DNA of 64,000 bases, taken from contig JARCOQ010000193.1 in the NCBI GenBank assembly GCA_029207755.1, positions 1 to 64,000 of the forward strand, written 5' to 3'. This stretch comes from Chamaea fasciata (taxonomy: Eukaryota > Chordata > Aves > Passeriformes > Sylviidae). Made by a program: the position numbers and the translations under genes. How positions within the stretch are numbered: the stretch's first letter is position 1; each line of letters begins with the position of its first letter. The notes below the pieces were generated by a model, which was not told where the DNA came from, did no database searches, and saw nothing but the letters and a program-made list of their open reading frames with translations. Below are positions 10,001 to 22,490 of this stretch, one piece after another.

Positions 10001-11608
10001 AGGACTTCTTCCAGATGCAAGCTGCCACAAACTGGAAGACTTGCATCCCTTGGAGGGCCAAAGGCCTCCTACAAACTGACATCAGGCACCTGGGCAGCTG
10101 ACTTTACTTACCCCTGGAAACAGGCCATCCTTTGTGCCCTACTCTCCCTGCCAGGCACCTGGCCTCGGCCACCTACAATCCCGAATGGAACAGGATTTCT
10201 TCCAGATGCAAGCTGCCACAAACTGGAAGACTAGTTTCCCTTGAAGGGCCAAAGGCCTCCTACAAACTGACATCAGGCACCTGGGCAGCTGACTTTACTT
10301 ACTCCTGGAACCAGGCCATCATTTGTGCCCAACTCCCTCTGCCGGGCTCCTGGACTCGGCCACATACAATCCCGAACGGAACAGGATTTCTTCCAGATGC
10401 AAGCTGCCACAAACTGGAAGACTAGCTTCCTTTAGAGGGCCAAAGGCCTGCTACAAACTGACATCAGGCACCTGGGCAGCTGACTTTACTTACCTTTGGA
10501 GAATCCCACCCTTTGTGCCCAACTCCCTTAGCCGGGCACCAGGCCTCGGCCACGTACAATCCCGAACGGAATAGGATTTCTTCCAGATGCAAGCTGCCAC
10601 AAGCAGGAAGCCTGGCTTCCCTTGGAGGGCCAAATGCCTGCTACAAACTGACATCAGGCACCTGGGCAGCTGACTTTACTTACCCCTAGAAACAGGCCAT
10701 CCTTTGTGCCCAACTCCCTCTGCCGGGCACCTGGCCTCGGCCACCTACAATCCCGAACGGTACAGCATTGCTTCCAGATGCAAGCTGCCACAAGCAGGAA
10801 GCCTGGCTTCCCATGGAGGGCAAAAGACCTCCCAAAAACTGACATCAGGCACCTGGGAATCTGACTTTACTTACCCCTGGAAACAGGCCATCCTTTGTGC
10901 CCAACTCCCTCTGCTGAGCACCTGGCCTCGGCCACCTACAATCCGGAACTAAACAAAACTTCTTCCAGATGCAAGCTGCCACAAACTGGAAGACTTGCTT
11001 CCCTTGGAGGGCCAAAGGCCTCCTACAAACTGACATCAGGCACCTGGGCAGCTGACGTTACTTACCCCTGGAAACAGGCAATCATTTGTGCCCAACTCCC
11101 TCTGCCGGGCACCTGGCCTCGGCCACCTACAATCCCGAACGGAACATGATTTCTTCCAGATGCAAGCTGCCACGAACTGGAAGACTAGCTTCCCTTAGAG
11201 GGCCAAAGGCCTCCTACAAACTGACATCAGGCACCTGGGCAGCTGACTTTACTTACCCCTGGAAACAGGCCATCCTTTGTGCCCAACTCCCTCTGCCGGG
11301 CACCAGCCCTTGGCCACCAACAATCCCAAACGGAACAGGATTTCTTCCAGATGCAAGCTGCCACAAGCTGGAAGCCTAGCTTCCCTTGGCGGGCCAAAGG
11401 CCTCCTACAAACTGACATCAGACACCAGGGCAGCCGACTTAACTTACCCCTGGAAACAGGCCATCATTTGTGCCCAACTCCCTCTGCCGGGCACCTGGCC
11501 TCGGCCACCTACAATCCCGAACGGAACAGGATTTCTTCCAGATGCAAGCTGCCACACACTGGAAGACTAGCTTCTTTTAGAGGGCCAAAGGCCTGCTACA
11601 AACTGACA
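7028..11608 (+). repeat. 24-mer HOR unit (4,581 bp)
   Basis: Order: g h a b i j k l, s t d u, m n o p q r s t d u, e f. It differs from the preceding 30-mer in that the first ten-monomer cassette has lost m to r, leaving only s t d u (8,556-9,318). The length is 24 x 191 minus 3, matching two short s monomers and one short n/o junction. The m-to-u cassette at 9,319-11,226 corresponds to the one at 4,737 with an offset of 4,582, then 4,581 bp after the inserted base. Confidence 0.88.
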
Positions 11609-14600
11609 TCAGGCACCTGGGCAGCTGACTTTACTTACCCCTGGAAAGAAGCCATCCTTTGTGCCCAACTCCCTCTGCCGGGCACCTGGCCTCAGCCACC
11701 TACAATCCCGAACGGAACAGGATTTCTTCCAGATGCAAGCTGCCACAAGCTGGAAGCCTGGCTTCCCTTGGAGAGCCAAATGCCTACTACAAACTGTCAT
11801 CAGGCACCTGGGCAGCTGACTTTACTTACCCCTGGAAACAGGCCATCCTTTGTTCCCAACTACCTCAGCAGGGCACCCTGCTCCGGCCACCTACAATCCA
11901 GAACGGAACAGGATTTCTTCCAGATGCAAGCTGCCACAAACTGGAAGCCTGGCTTCCCTTGGAGGGCCAAAAGCCTCCTATAAACTGACATCAGACACCT
12001 GGGCAGCTGACTTTACTTACCCCTGGAAACTGGCCATCCTTTGTTCCCAACTCCCTCTGCCGGGCACCAGGCCTCGGCCACGTACAATCCCGAACGGAAA
12101 GGGATTTCTTCCAGATGCAAGCTGCCACAAACTGGAAGCCTGGCTTCCCTTGAAGGGCCAAAGGCCTCCTACTAACTGACATCAGGCACCTGGGCAGCTG
12201 ACTTTACTTACCCCTGGAAACAGGCCATCCTTTGTTCCCAACTCCCTCTGCCGGGCACCTGGCTATGTGCACCTACAATCATGAACGGAACAGGATTTCT
12301 TCCAGATGCAAGCTGCCACAAACTGGAAGACTTGCTTCCCTTGGAGGGTCAAAGGCCTCCTACAAACTGACATCAGGCACCTGGGCAGCTGACTTTACTT
12401 ACCCCTGGAAACAGGCCATCCTTTGTGCCCAACTCCCTCTGCCGGGCACCAGGCCTCGGCCACCTACAATCCCGAACGGAAGAGGATTTCTTCCAGATGC
12501 AAGCTACCTTGAACAGGAAGACTAGCATCACTTGGGGGGCCTGAGGCCTGCAACAAACTGACATCAGGCACCTGGGCAGCTGACTTTACTTACCCCTGGA
12601 AACAGGCCATCCTTTGTGCCCAACTCCGTCTGCCGGGCACCTGGCCTCGGCCACCTACAATCCCAAATGGAACAGGATTACTTCCAGATGCAAGCTGCCA
12701 CAAACAGGAAGCCTGGATTCCCATGGAGGAACAAATGCCACCTGCAAACTGACATCAGGCACCTGGGCAGCTGACTTTACTTACTCCTGGAAACATGCCA
12801 TCATTTGTGCCCTACGCCCTCTGCCGGGCACCAGGCCTCGGCCACATACAATCCCAAACGGAACAGGATTTCTTCCAGATGCAAGCTGCCACAAGCTGGA
12901 AGCCTGGCTTCCCTTGGAGGGCCAAAGGCCTCCTACAAACTGACATCAGGCACCTGGGCAGCTGACTTTACTTACCCCTGGAAACAGGCCTTCACTTCTG
13001 CCCAACTCCCTCTGCCGGGCACCTGGCCTCGGCCACCTACAATCCCGAATGGAACAGGATTTCTTCCAGATGCAAGCTGCCACAAACTGGAAGACTAGTT
13101 TCCCTTGAAGGGCCAAAGGCCTCCTACAAACTGATATCAGGCACCTGGGCAGCTGACTTTACTTACTCCTGGAAACAGGCCATAATTTGTGCCTAACTCC
13201 CTCTGCCGGGCTCCTGGCCTCGGCCACATACAATCCCGAACGGAACAGGATTTCTTCCAGATGCAAGCTGCCACAAACTGGAAGACTAGCTTCCTTTAGA
13301 GGGCCAAAGGCCTGCTACAAACTGACATCAGGCACCTGGGCAGCTGACTTTACTTACCTTTGGAGAAACCCACCCTTTGTGCCCAACTCCCTTAGCCGGG
13401 CACCAGGCCTCGGCCACGTACAATCCCGAACGGAATAGGATTTCTTCCAGATGCAAGCTGCCACAAGCAGGAAGCCTGGCTTCCCTTGGAGGGCCAAAAG
13501 CCTCCTACAAACTGACATCAGGCACCTGGGAATCTGACTTTACTTACCCCTGGAAACAGGCCATCCTTTGTGCCCAACTCCCTCTGCTGAGCACCTGGCC
13601 TCGGCCACCTACAATCCGGAACTAAACAGGACTTCTTCCAGATGCAAGCTGCCACAAACTGGAAGACTTGCTTCCCTTGGAGGGTCAAAGGCCTCCTACA
13701 AACTGACATCAGGCACCTGGGCAGCTGACGTTACTTACCCCTGGAAACAGGCCATCATTTGTGCCCAACTCCCTCAGCCGGGCACCTGGCCTCAGCCACC
13801 TACAATCCCAAACGGAACAGGATTTCTTCCAGATGCAAGCTGCCATAAGCTGGAAGCCTAGCTTCCCTTGGCGGGCCAAAGGCCTCCTACAAACTGACAT
13901 CAGGCACCTGGGCAGCCGACTTAACTTACCCCTGGAAACAGGCCATCATTTGTGCCCAACTCCCTCTGCCGGGCACCTGGCCTCGGCCACCTACAATCCC
14001 GAACGGAACAGGATTTCTTCCAGATGCAAGCTGCCACACACTTGAAGACTAGCTTCTTTTAGAGGGCCAAAGGCCTCATACAAACTGACATCAGGCACCT
14101 GGGCCGCTGACTTTACTTACCCCTGGAAAGAAGCCATCCTTTGAGCCCAACTCCCTCTGCCGGGCACCTGGCCTCGGCCACCTACAATCCCGAATGGAAC
14201 AGGATTTCTTCCAGATGCAAGCTGCCACAAACTGGTAGACTTGCTTCCCTTGGAGGGCCAAAGGCCTCCTACTAACTGACATCAGGCACCTGGGCAGCTG
14301 ACTTTACTTACCCCTGGAAACAGGCCATCTATGTGCCCAACTCCCTCTGCCGGGCACCCAGCCTCGGACACCTACAATCCCAAACGGAACAGGATTTCTT
14401 CCAGATGCAAGCTGCCACAAACTGGAAGACTAGTTTCCCTTGAAGGGCCAAAGGCCTCCTACAAACTGATATCAGGCACCTGGGCAGCTGACTTTACTTA
14501 CTCCTGGAAACAGGCCATCCTTTGTGCCCAACTCCCTCTGCCGGGATCCTGGCCTCGGCCACATACAATCCCGAACGGAACAGGATTTCTTCCAGATGCA

Positions 14601-15043
14601 AGCTGCCACAAACTGGAAGACTAGCTTCCTTTAGAGGGCCAAAGGCCTGCTACAAACTGACATCAGGCACCTGGGCAGCTGACTTTACTTACCTTTGGAG
14701 AAACCCACCGTTTGTGCCCAACTCCCTTAGCCGGGCACCAGGCCTCGGCCACGTACAATCCCGAACGGAATAGGATTTCTTCCAGATGCAAGCTGCCACA
14801 AGCAGGAAGCCTGGCTTCCCTTGGAGGGCCAAAAGCCTCCTACAAACTGACATCAGGCACCTGGGAATCTGACTTTACTTACCCCTGGAAACAGGCCATC
14901 CTTTGTGCCCAACTCCCTCTGCTGAGCACCTGGCCTCGGCCACCTACAATCCGGAACTAAACAGGACTTCTTCCAGATGCAAGCTGCCACAAACTGGAAG
15001 ACTTGCTTCCCTTGGAGGGCCAAAGGCCTCCTACAAACTGACA
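11609..15043 (+). repeat. 18-mer HOR unit (3,435 bp)
   Basis: Order: g h a b i j k l, r s d e f, n-like, o/q composite, r s d. Types t, u, m and p are missing. The r s d trio occurs twice (13,137 and 14,472). The length is 18 x 191 minus 3: two 190-bp s monomers and a shortened monomer at 14,282 (CAGGCCATCTATGTGCCC). Two r junctions read CTGATATCAGG rather than CTGACATCAGG. Confidence 0.83.
14282..14471 (+). repeat. Composite o/q monomer
   Basis: The left part matches type o (CTCGGACACCTACAATCCC, then AAACGG). The right part matches type q (GACTAGTTTCCCTTGAAGGG). It is one base short (CAGGCCATCTATGTGCCC). It joins an n-like monomer to r, which fits a deletion from o to q by recombination within a monomer. 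Confidence 0.65.
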
Positions 15044-17335
15044 TCAGGCACCTGGGCAGCTGACTTTACTTACCCCTGGAAACAGGCCATCCTTTGTGCC
15101 CAACTCCCTCTGCCGGGCACCTGGCCTCAGCCACCTACAATCCCGAACGGAACAGGATTTCTTCCAGATGCAAGCTGCCACAAGCTGGAAGCCTGGCTTC
15201 CCTTGGAGAGCCAAATGCCTACTACAAACTGTCATCAGGCACCTGGGCAGCTGACTTTACTTACCCCTGGAAACAGGCCATCCTTTGTTCCCAACTACCT
15301 CAGCAGGGCACCCTGCTCCGTCCACCTACAATCCAGAACGGAACAGGATTTCTTCCAGATGCATGCTGCCACAAACTGGAAGCCTGGCTTCCCTTGGAGG
15401 GCCAAAAGCCTCCTATAAACTGACATCAGACACCTGGGCAGCTGACTTTACTTACCCCTGGAAACAGGCCATCCTTTGTTCCCAACTCCCTGTGCCGGGC
15501 ACCAGGCCTCGGCCACGTACAATCCCGAACGGAAAGGGATTTCTTCCAGATGCAAGCTGCCACAAACTGGAAGCCTGGCTTCCCTTGAAGGGCCAAAGGC
15601 CTCATACTAACTGACATCAGGCACCTGGGCAGCTGACTTTACTTACCCCTGGAAACAGGCCATCCTTTGTTCCCAACTCCCTCTGCCGGGCACCTGGCCT
15701 CGGCCACCTACAATCCCGAACAGAACAGGACTTCTTCCAGATGCAAGCTGCCACAAACTGGAAGACTTGCTTCCCTTGGAGGGCCAAAGGCCTCCTACAA
15801 ACTGACATCAGGCACCTGGGCAGCTGACTTTACTTACCCCTGGAAACAGGCCATCCTTTGTGCCCAACTCCCTCTGCCGGGCACCAGGCGTCGGCCACCT
15901 ACAGTCCCAAACATAACAGCATTTCTTCCAGATGCAAGCTGCCACAAACTGGAAGACTAGCTTCCCATGGAGGGCCAAAGGCCTCCTACAAACTGACATC
16001 AGGCACCTGGACAGCTGACTTTTCTTACCTCTGGAAACAGGCCATCCTTTGTGCCCAACTCCCTCTGCCGGGCAGCAGGCCTCGGCCACCTACAATCCCA
16101 AACAGAACAGGATTTCTTCCAGATGCATGCAGCCACAAACTGGAAGACTAGCTTCCCTTGGAGGGCCAAAGGCCTCCTACAAACTGACATCAGGCACCTG
16201 GGCAGCTGACTTTACTTACCCCTGGAAACAGGCCATCCTTTGTGCCCTACTCTCCCTGCCGGGCACCTGGCCTCGGCCACCTACAATCCCGAATGGAACA
16301 GGATTTCTTCCAGATGCAAGCTGCCACAAACTGGAAGACTAGTTTCCCTTGAAGGGCCAAAGGCCTCCTACAAACTGACATCAGGCACCTGGGCAGTTGA
16401 CTTTACTTACTCCTGGAAACAGGCCATCATTTGTGCCCAACTCCCTCTGCGGGGCTCCTGGACTCGGCCACATACAATCCCGAACGGAACAGGATTTCTT
16501 CCAGATGCAAGCTGCCACAAACTGGAAGACTAGCTTCCTTTAGAGGGCCAAAGGCCTGCTACAAACTGACATCAGGCACCTGGGCAGCTGACTTTACCTA
16601 CCCCTAAAAACAGGCCATCCTTTGTTCCGAACTCCCTCTGCCGGGCACCCAGCTCCATGCACCTACAATCCCGAACGGAACAGGATTTTTTCCAGATGCA
16701 AGCTGCTACAAACTGGAAGACTAGCATCCTTTAGAGAGTCAAATGCCTGCTACAAACTGACATCAGGCACCTGGGCAGCTGACTTTACTTACCCCTAGAA
16801 ACAGGCCATCCTTTGTGCCCAACTCCCTCTGCCGGGCACCTGGCCTCGGCCACCTACAATCCCGAACAGTACAGCATTGCTTCCAGATGCAAGCTGCCAA
16901 AAGCAGGAAGCCTGGCTTCCCATGGAGGGCAAAAGACCTCCCAAAAACTGACATCAGGCACCTGGGAATCTGACTTTACTTACCCCTGGAAACAGGCCAT
17001 CCTTTGCGCCCAACTCCCTCTGCTGAGCACCTGGCCTCGGCCACCTACAATCCGGAACTAAACAGGACTTCTTCCAGATGCAAGCTGCCACAAACTGGAA
17101 GACTTGCTTCCCTTGGAGGGCCAAAGGCCTCCTACAAACTGACATCAGGCACCTGGGCAGCTGACGTTACTTACCCCTGGAAACAGGCAATCATTTGTGC
17201 CCAACTCCCTCTGCCGGGCACCTGGCCTCGGCCACCTACAATCCCGAACGGAACATGATTTCTTCCAGATGCAAGCTGCCACGAACTGGAAGACTAGCTT
17301 CCCTTAGAGGGCCAAAGGCCTCCTACAAACTGACA
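15044..17335 (+). repeat. 12-mer HOR unit, copy 1 (2,292 bp)
   Basis: Order: g h a v w x q r y t d u, exactly 12 x 191. Types v, w, x and y do not occur in the left 15 kb. Markers: v GAACAGAACAGGACTTC; w ACATAACAGCATTTC; x GATGCATGCAGCC with GACTTTTCTTACCTC; y CCCTAAAAACAGG with CCAGCTCCATGCACC. They replace the b-to-p part of the longer cycle. This unit alternates with 15-mers through the core. Confidence 0.9.
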
Positions 17336-20198
17336 TCAGGCACCTGGGCAGCTGACTTTACTTACCCCTGGAAAGAAGCCATCCTTTGTGCCCAACTCCC
17401 TCTTCCGGGCACCTGGCCTCAGCGACCTACAATCCCGAACGGAACAGGATTTCTTCCAGATGCAAGCTGCCACAAGCAGGAAGCCTGGCTTCCCTTGGAG
17501 AGCCAAATGCCTACTACAAACTGTCATCAGGCACCTGGGCAGCTGACTTTACTTACCCCTGGAAACAGGGCATCATTTGTTCCCAACTACCTCAGCAGGG
17601 CACCCTGCTCCGGCCACCTACAATCCAGAACGGAACAGGATTACTTCCAGATGCAAGCTGCCACAAACTGGAAGCCTGGCTTCCCTTGGAACGCCAAAAG
17701 CCTCCTATAAACTGACATCAGACACCTGGGCAGCTGACTTTACTTACCCCTGGAAACAGGCCATCCTTTGTGTCCAACTCCCTCTGCCGGGCACCAGGCC
17801 TCGGCCACGTACAATCCCGAACGGAAAGGGATTTCTTCCAGATGCAAGCTGCCACAAACTGGAAGCCTGGCTTCCCTTGAAGGGCCAAAGGCCTCCTACT
17901 AACTGACATCAGGCACCTGGGCAGCTGACTTTACTTACCCCTGGAAACAGGCCATCCTTTGTTCCCAACTCCCTCTGCCGGGCACCTGGCTCCGTGCACC
18001 TACAATCATGAACGGAACAGGATTTCTTCCAGATGCAAGCTGCCACAAAGTGGAAGACTTGCTTCCCTTGGAGGGTCAAAGGCCTCCTACAAACTGACAT
18101 CAGGCACCTGGGCAGCTGACTTTACTTACTCCTGGAAACAGGCCATCCTTTGTGCCCAACTCCCTCTGCCGGGCACCAGGCCTCGGCCACCTACAATCCC
18201 GAACGGAAGAGGATTTCTTCCAGATGCAAGCTGCCTTGAACAGGAAGACTAGCATCACTTGGGGGGCCTGAGGCCTGCAACAAACTGACATCAGGCACCT
18301 GGGCAGCTGACTTTACTTACCCCTGGAAACAGGCCATCCTTTGTGCCCAACTTCGTCTGCCGGGCACCTGGCCTCGGCCACCTACAATCCCAAATGGAAC
18401 AGGATTTCTTCCAGATGCAAGCTGCCACAAACAGGAAGCCTGGATTCCCATGGAGGAACAAATGGCACCAGCAAACTGACATCAGGCACCTGGGCAGCTG
18501 ACTTTACTTACTCCTGGAAACAGGCCATCATTTGTGCCCTACGCCCTCTGCCGGGCACCAGGCCTCGGCCACATACAATCCCAAACGGAACAGGATTTCT
18601 TCCAGATGCAAGCTGCCACAAGCTGGAAGCCTGGCTTCCCTTGGAGGGCCAAAGGCCTCCTACAAACTGACATCAGGCACCTGGGCAGCTGACTTTACTT
18701 ACCCCTGGAAACAGGCCTTCATTTGTGCCCAACTCCCTCTGCCGGGCACCTGGCCTCGGCCACCTACAATCCCGAATGGAACAGGATTTCTTCCAGATGC
18801 AAGCTGCCACAAACTGGAAGACTAGTTTTTCTTGGAGGGCCAAAGGCCTGCTACAAAATGACATCAGGGACCTGGGCAGCTGACTTTACTTACCCCTTGA
18901 AACTGGCCATCCTTTGTGCCCAACTCCCCCTGCCGGGCACCAGGCCTCGGCCACCTACAATCCTGAACGGAACAGAATTTCTTCCAGATGCAAGCTGCCA
19001 CACGCTGGAAGCCTGGCTTCCCATGGAGGAACAATAGCCACCTGCAAACTGACATCAGGCGCCTGGGCAGCTGACTTTACTTACCCCTGGAAACAGGCCA
19101 TCATTTGTGCCCAACTCCCTCTGCCGGGCACCTGGCCTCGGCCACCTACAATCCCGAACGGAACAGGATTTCTTCCAGATGCAAGCTGCCACAAACTGGA
19201 AGACTTGCTTCCTTGGAGGGCCAAAGGCCTCCTACAAACTGACACCAGGCACCTGGGCAGCTGACTTTACTTACTCCTGGAAACAGGCCATAATTTGTGC
19301 CCAACTCCCTCTGCCGGGCTCCTGGCCTCGGCCATATACAATCCCGAACGGAACAGGATTTCTTCCAGATGCAAGCTGCCACAAACTGGAAGACTAGCTT
19401 CCTTTAGAGGGCCAAAGGCCTGCTACAAACTGACATCAGGCACCTGGGCAGCTGACTTTACTTACCTTTGGAGAAACCCACCCTTTGTGCCCAACTCCCT
19501 TAGCCAGGCACCAGGCCTCGGCCACGTACAATCCCGAACGGAATAGGATTTCTTCCAGATGCAAGCTGCCACAAGCAAGAAGCCTGGCTTCCCTTGGAGG
19601 GCCAAAAGCCTCCTACAAACTGACATCAGGCACCTGGGAATCTGACTTTACTTACCCCTGGAAACAGGCCATCCTTTGTGCCCAACTCCCTCTACTGAGC
19701 ACCTGGCCTCGGCCACCTACAATCCGGAACTAAACAGGACTTCTTCCAGATGCAAGCTGCCACAAACTGGAAGACTTGCTTCCCTTGGAGGGCCAAAGGC
19801 CTCCTACAAACTGACATCAGGCACCTGGGCAACTGACGTTACTTACCCCTGGAAACAGGCCATCATTTGTGCCCAACTCCCTCTGCCGGGCACCTGGCCT
19901 CAGCCACCTACAATCCCAAACGGAACAGGATTTCTTCCAGATGCAAGCTGCCATAAGCTGGAAGCCTAGCTTCCCTTGGCGGGCCAAAGGCCTCCTACAA
20001 ACTGACATCAGGCACCTGGGCAGCCGACTTAACTTACCCCTGGAAACATGCCATCATTTGTGCCCAACTCCCTCTACCGGGCACCTGGCCTCGGCCACCT
20101 ACAATCCCGAACGGAACAGGATTTCTTCCAGATGCAAGCTGCCACACACTGGAAGACTAGCTTCTTTTAGAGGGCCAAAGGCCTCATACAAACTGACA
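17336..20198 (+). repeat. 15-mer HOR unit, alpha version, copy 1
   Basis: 2,863 bp. Order: g h a b i j k l m n r s d e f. It equals 15 x 191 minus 2 because n (TTGCTTCCTTGGAGG) and s are each one base short. The alpha version is marked in its g monomer by CCTCTTCCGGGC and CTCAGCGACC, and in h by GGAACGCCAAAAGCC. Confidence 0.9.
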
Positions 20199-22490
20199 TC
20201 AGGCACCTGGGCAGCTGACTTTACTTACCCCTGGAAAGAAGCCATCCTTTGTGCCCAACTCCCTCTGCCGGGCACCTGGCCTCAGCCACCTACAATCCCG
20301 AACGGAACAGGATTTCTTCCAGATGCAAGCTGCCACAAGCTGGAAGCCTGGCTTCCCTTGGAGAGCCAAATGCCTACTACAAACTGTCATCAGGCACCTG
20401 GGCAGCTGACTTTACTTACCCCTGGAAACAGGCCATCCTTTGTTCCCAACTACCTCAGCAGGGCACCCTGCTCCGTCCACCTACAATCCAGAACGGAACA
20501 GGATTTCTTCCAGATGCATGCTGCCACAAACTGGAAGCCTGGCTTCCCTTGGAGGGCCAAAAGCCTCCTATAAACTGACATCAGACACCTGGGCAGCTGA
20601 CTTTACTTACCCCTGGAAACAGGCCATCCTTTGTTCCCAACTCCCTGTGCCGGGCACCAGGCCTCGGCCACGTACAATCCCGAACGGAAAGGGATTTCTT
20701 CCAGATGCAAGCTGCCACAAACTGGAAGCCTGGCTTCCCTTGAAGGGCCAAAGGCCTCATACTAACTGACATCAGGCACCTGGGCAGCTGACTTTACTTA
20801 CCCCTGGAAACAGGCCATCCTTTGTTCCCAACTCCCTCTGCCGGGCACCTGGCCTCGGCCACCTACAATCCCGAACAGAACAGGACTTCTTCCAGATGCA
20901 AGCTGCCACAAACTGGAAGACTTGCTTCCCTTGGAGGGCCAAAGGCCTCCTACAAACTGACATCAGGCACCTGGGCAGCTGACTTTACTTACCCCTGGAA
21001 ACAGGCCATCCTTTGTGCCCAACTCCCTCTGCCGGGCACCAGGCGTCGGCCACCTACAGTCCCAAACATAACAGCATTTCTTCCAGATGCAAGCTGCCAC
21101 AAACTGGAAGACTAGCTTCCCATGGAGGGCCAAAGGCCTCCTACAAACTGACATCAGGCACCTGGACAGCTGACTTTTCTTACCTCTGGAAACAGGCCAT
21201 CCTTTGTGCCCAACTCCCTCTGCCGGGCAGCAGGCCTCGGCCACCTACAATCCCAAACAGAACAGGATTTCTTCCAGATGCATGCAGCCACAAACTGGAA
21301 GACTAGCTTCCCTTGGAGGGCCAAAGGCCTCCTACAAACTGACATCAGGCACCTGGGCAGCTGACTTTACTTACCCCTGGAAACAGGCCATCCTTTGTGC
21401 CCTACTCTCCCTGCCGGGCACCTGGCCTCGGCCACCTACAATCCCGAATGGAACAGGATTTCTTCCAGATGCAAGCTGCCACAAACTGGAAGACTAGTTT
21501 CCCTTGAAGGGCCAAAGGCCTCCTACAAACTGACATCAGGCACCTGGGCAGTTGACTTTACTTACTCCTGGAAACAGGCCATCATTTGTGCCCAACTCCC
21601 TCTGCGGGGCTCCTGGACTCGGCCACATACAATCCCGAACGGAACAGGATTTCTTCCAGATGCAAGCTGCCACAAACTGGAAGACTAGCTTCCTTTAGAG
21701 GGCCAAAGGCCTGCTACAAACTGACATCAGGCACCTGGGCAGCTGACTTTACCTACCCCTAAAAACAGGCCATCCTTTGTTCCGAACTCCCTCTGCCGGG
21801 CACCCAGCTCCATGCACCTACAATCCCGAACGGAACAGGATTTTTTCCAGATGCAAGCTGCTACAAACTGGAAGACTAGCATCCTTTAGAGAGTCAAATG
21901 CCTGCTACAAACTGACATCAGGCACCTGGGCAGCTGACTTTACTTACCCCTAGAAACAGGCCATCCTTTGTGCCCAACTCCCTCTGCCGGGCACCTGGCC
22001 TCGGCCACCTACAATCCCGAACAGTACAGCATTGCTTCCAGATGCAAGCTGCCAAAAGCAGGAAGCCTGGCTTCCCATGGAGGGCAAAAGACCTCCCAAA
22101 AACTGACATCAGGCACCTGGGAATCTGACTTTACTTACCCCTGGAAACAGGCCATCCTTTGTGCCCAACTCCCTCTGCTGAGCACCTGGCCTCGGCCACC
22201 TACAATCCGGAACTAAACAGGACTTCTTCCAGATGCAAGCTGCCACAAACTGGAAGACTTGCTTCCCTTGGAGGGCCAAAGGCCTCCTACAAACTGACAT
22301 CAGGCACCTGGGCAGCTGACGTTACTTACCCCTGGAAACAGGCAATCATTTGTGCCCAACTCCCTCTGCCGGGCACCTGGCCTCGGCCACCTACAATCCC
22401 GAACGGAACATGATTTCTTCCAGATGCAAGCTGCCACGAACTGGAAGACTAGCTTCCCTTAGAGGGCCAAAGGCCTCCTACAAACTGACA
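20199..22490 (+). repeat. 12-mer HOR unit, copy 2
   Basis: Same order and length as the copy at 15,044. It begins the first of two near-identical 8,018-bp compound units. The w and x markers (ACATAACAGCATTTC near 21,064; GATGCATGCAGCC near 21,278) sit at the expected offset of 5,155 bp from copy 1. Confidence 0.9.
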
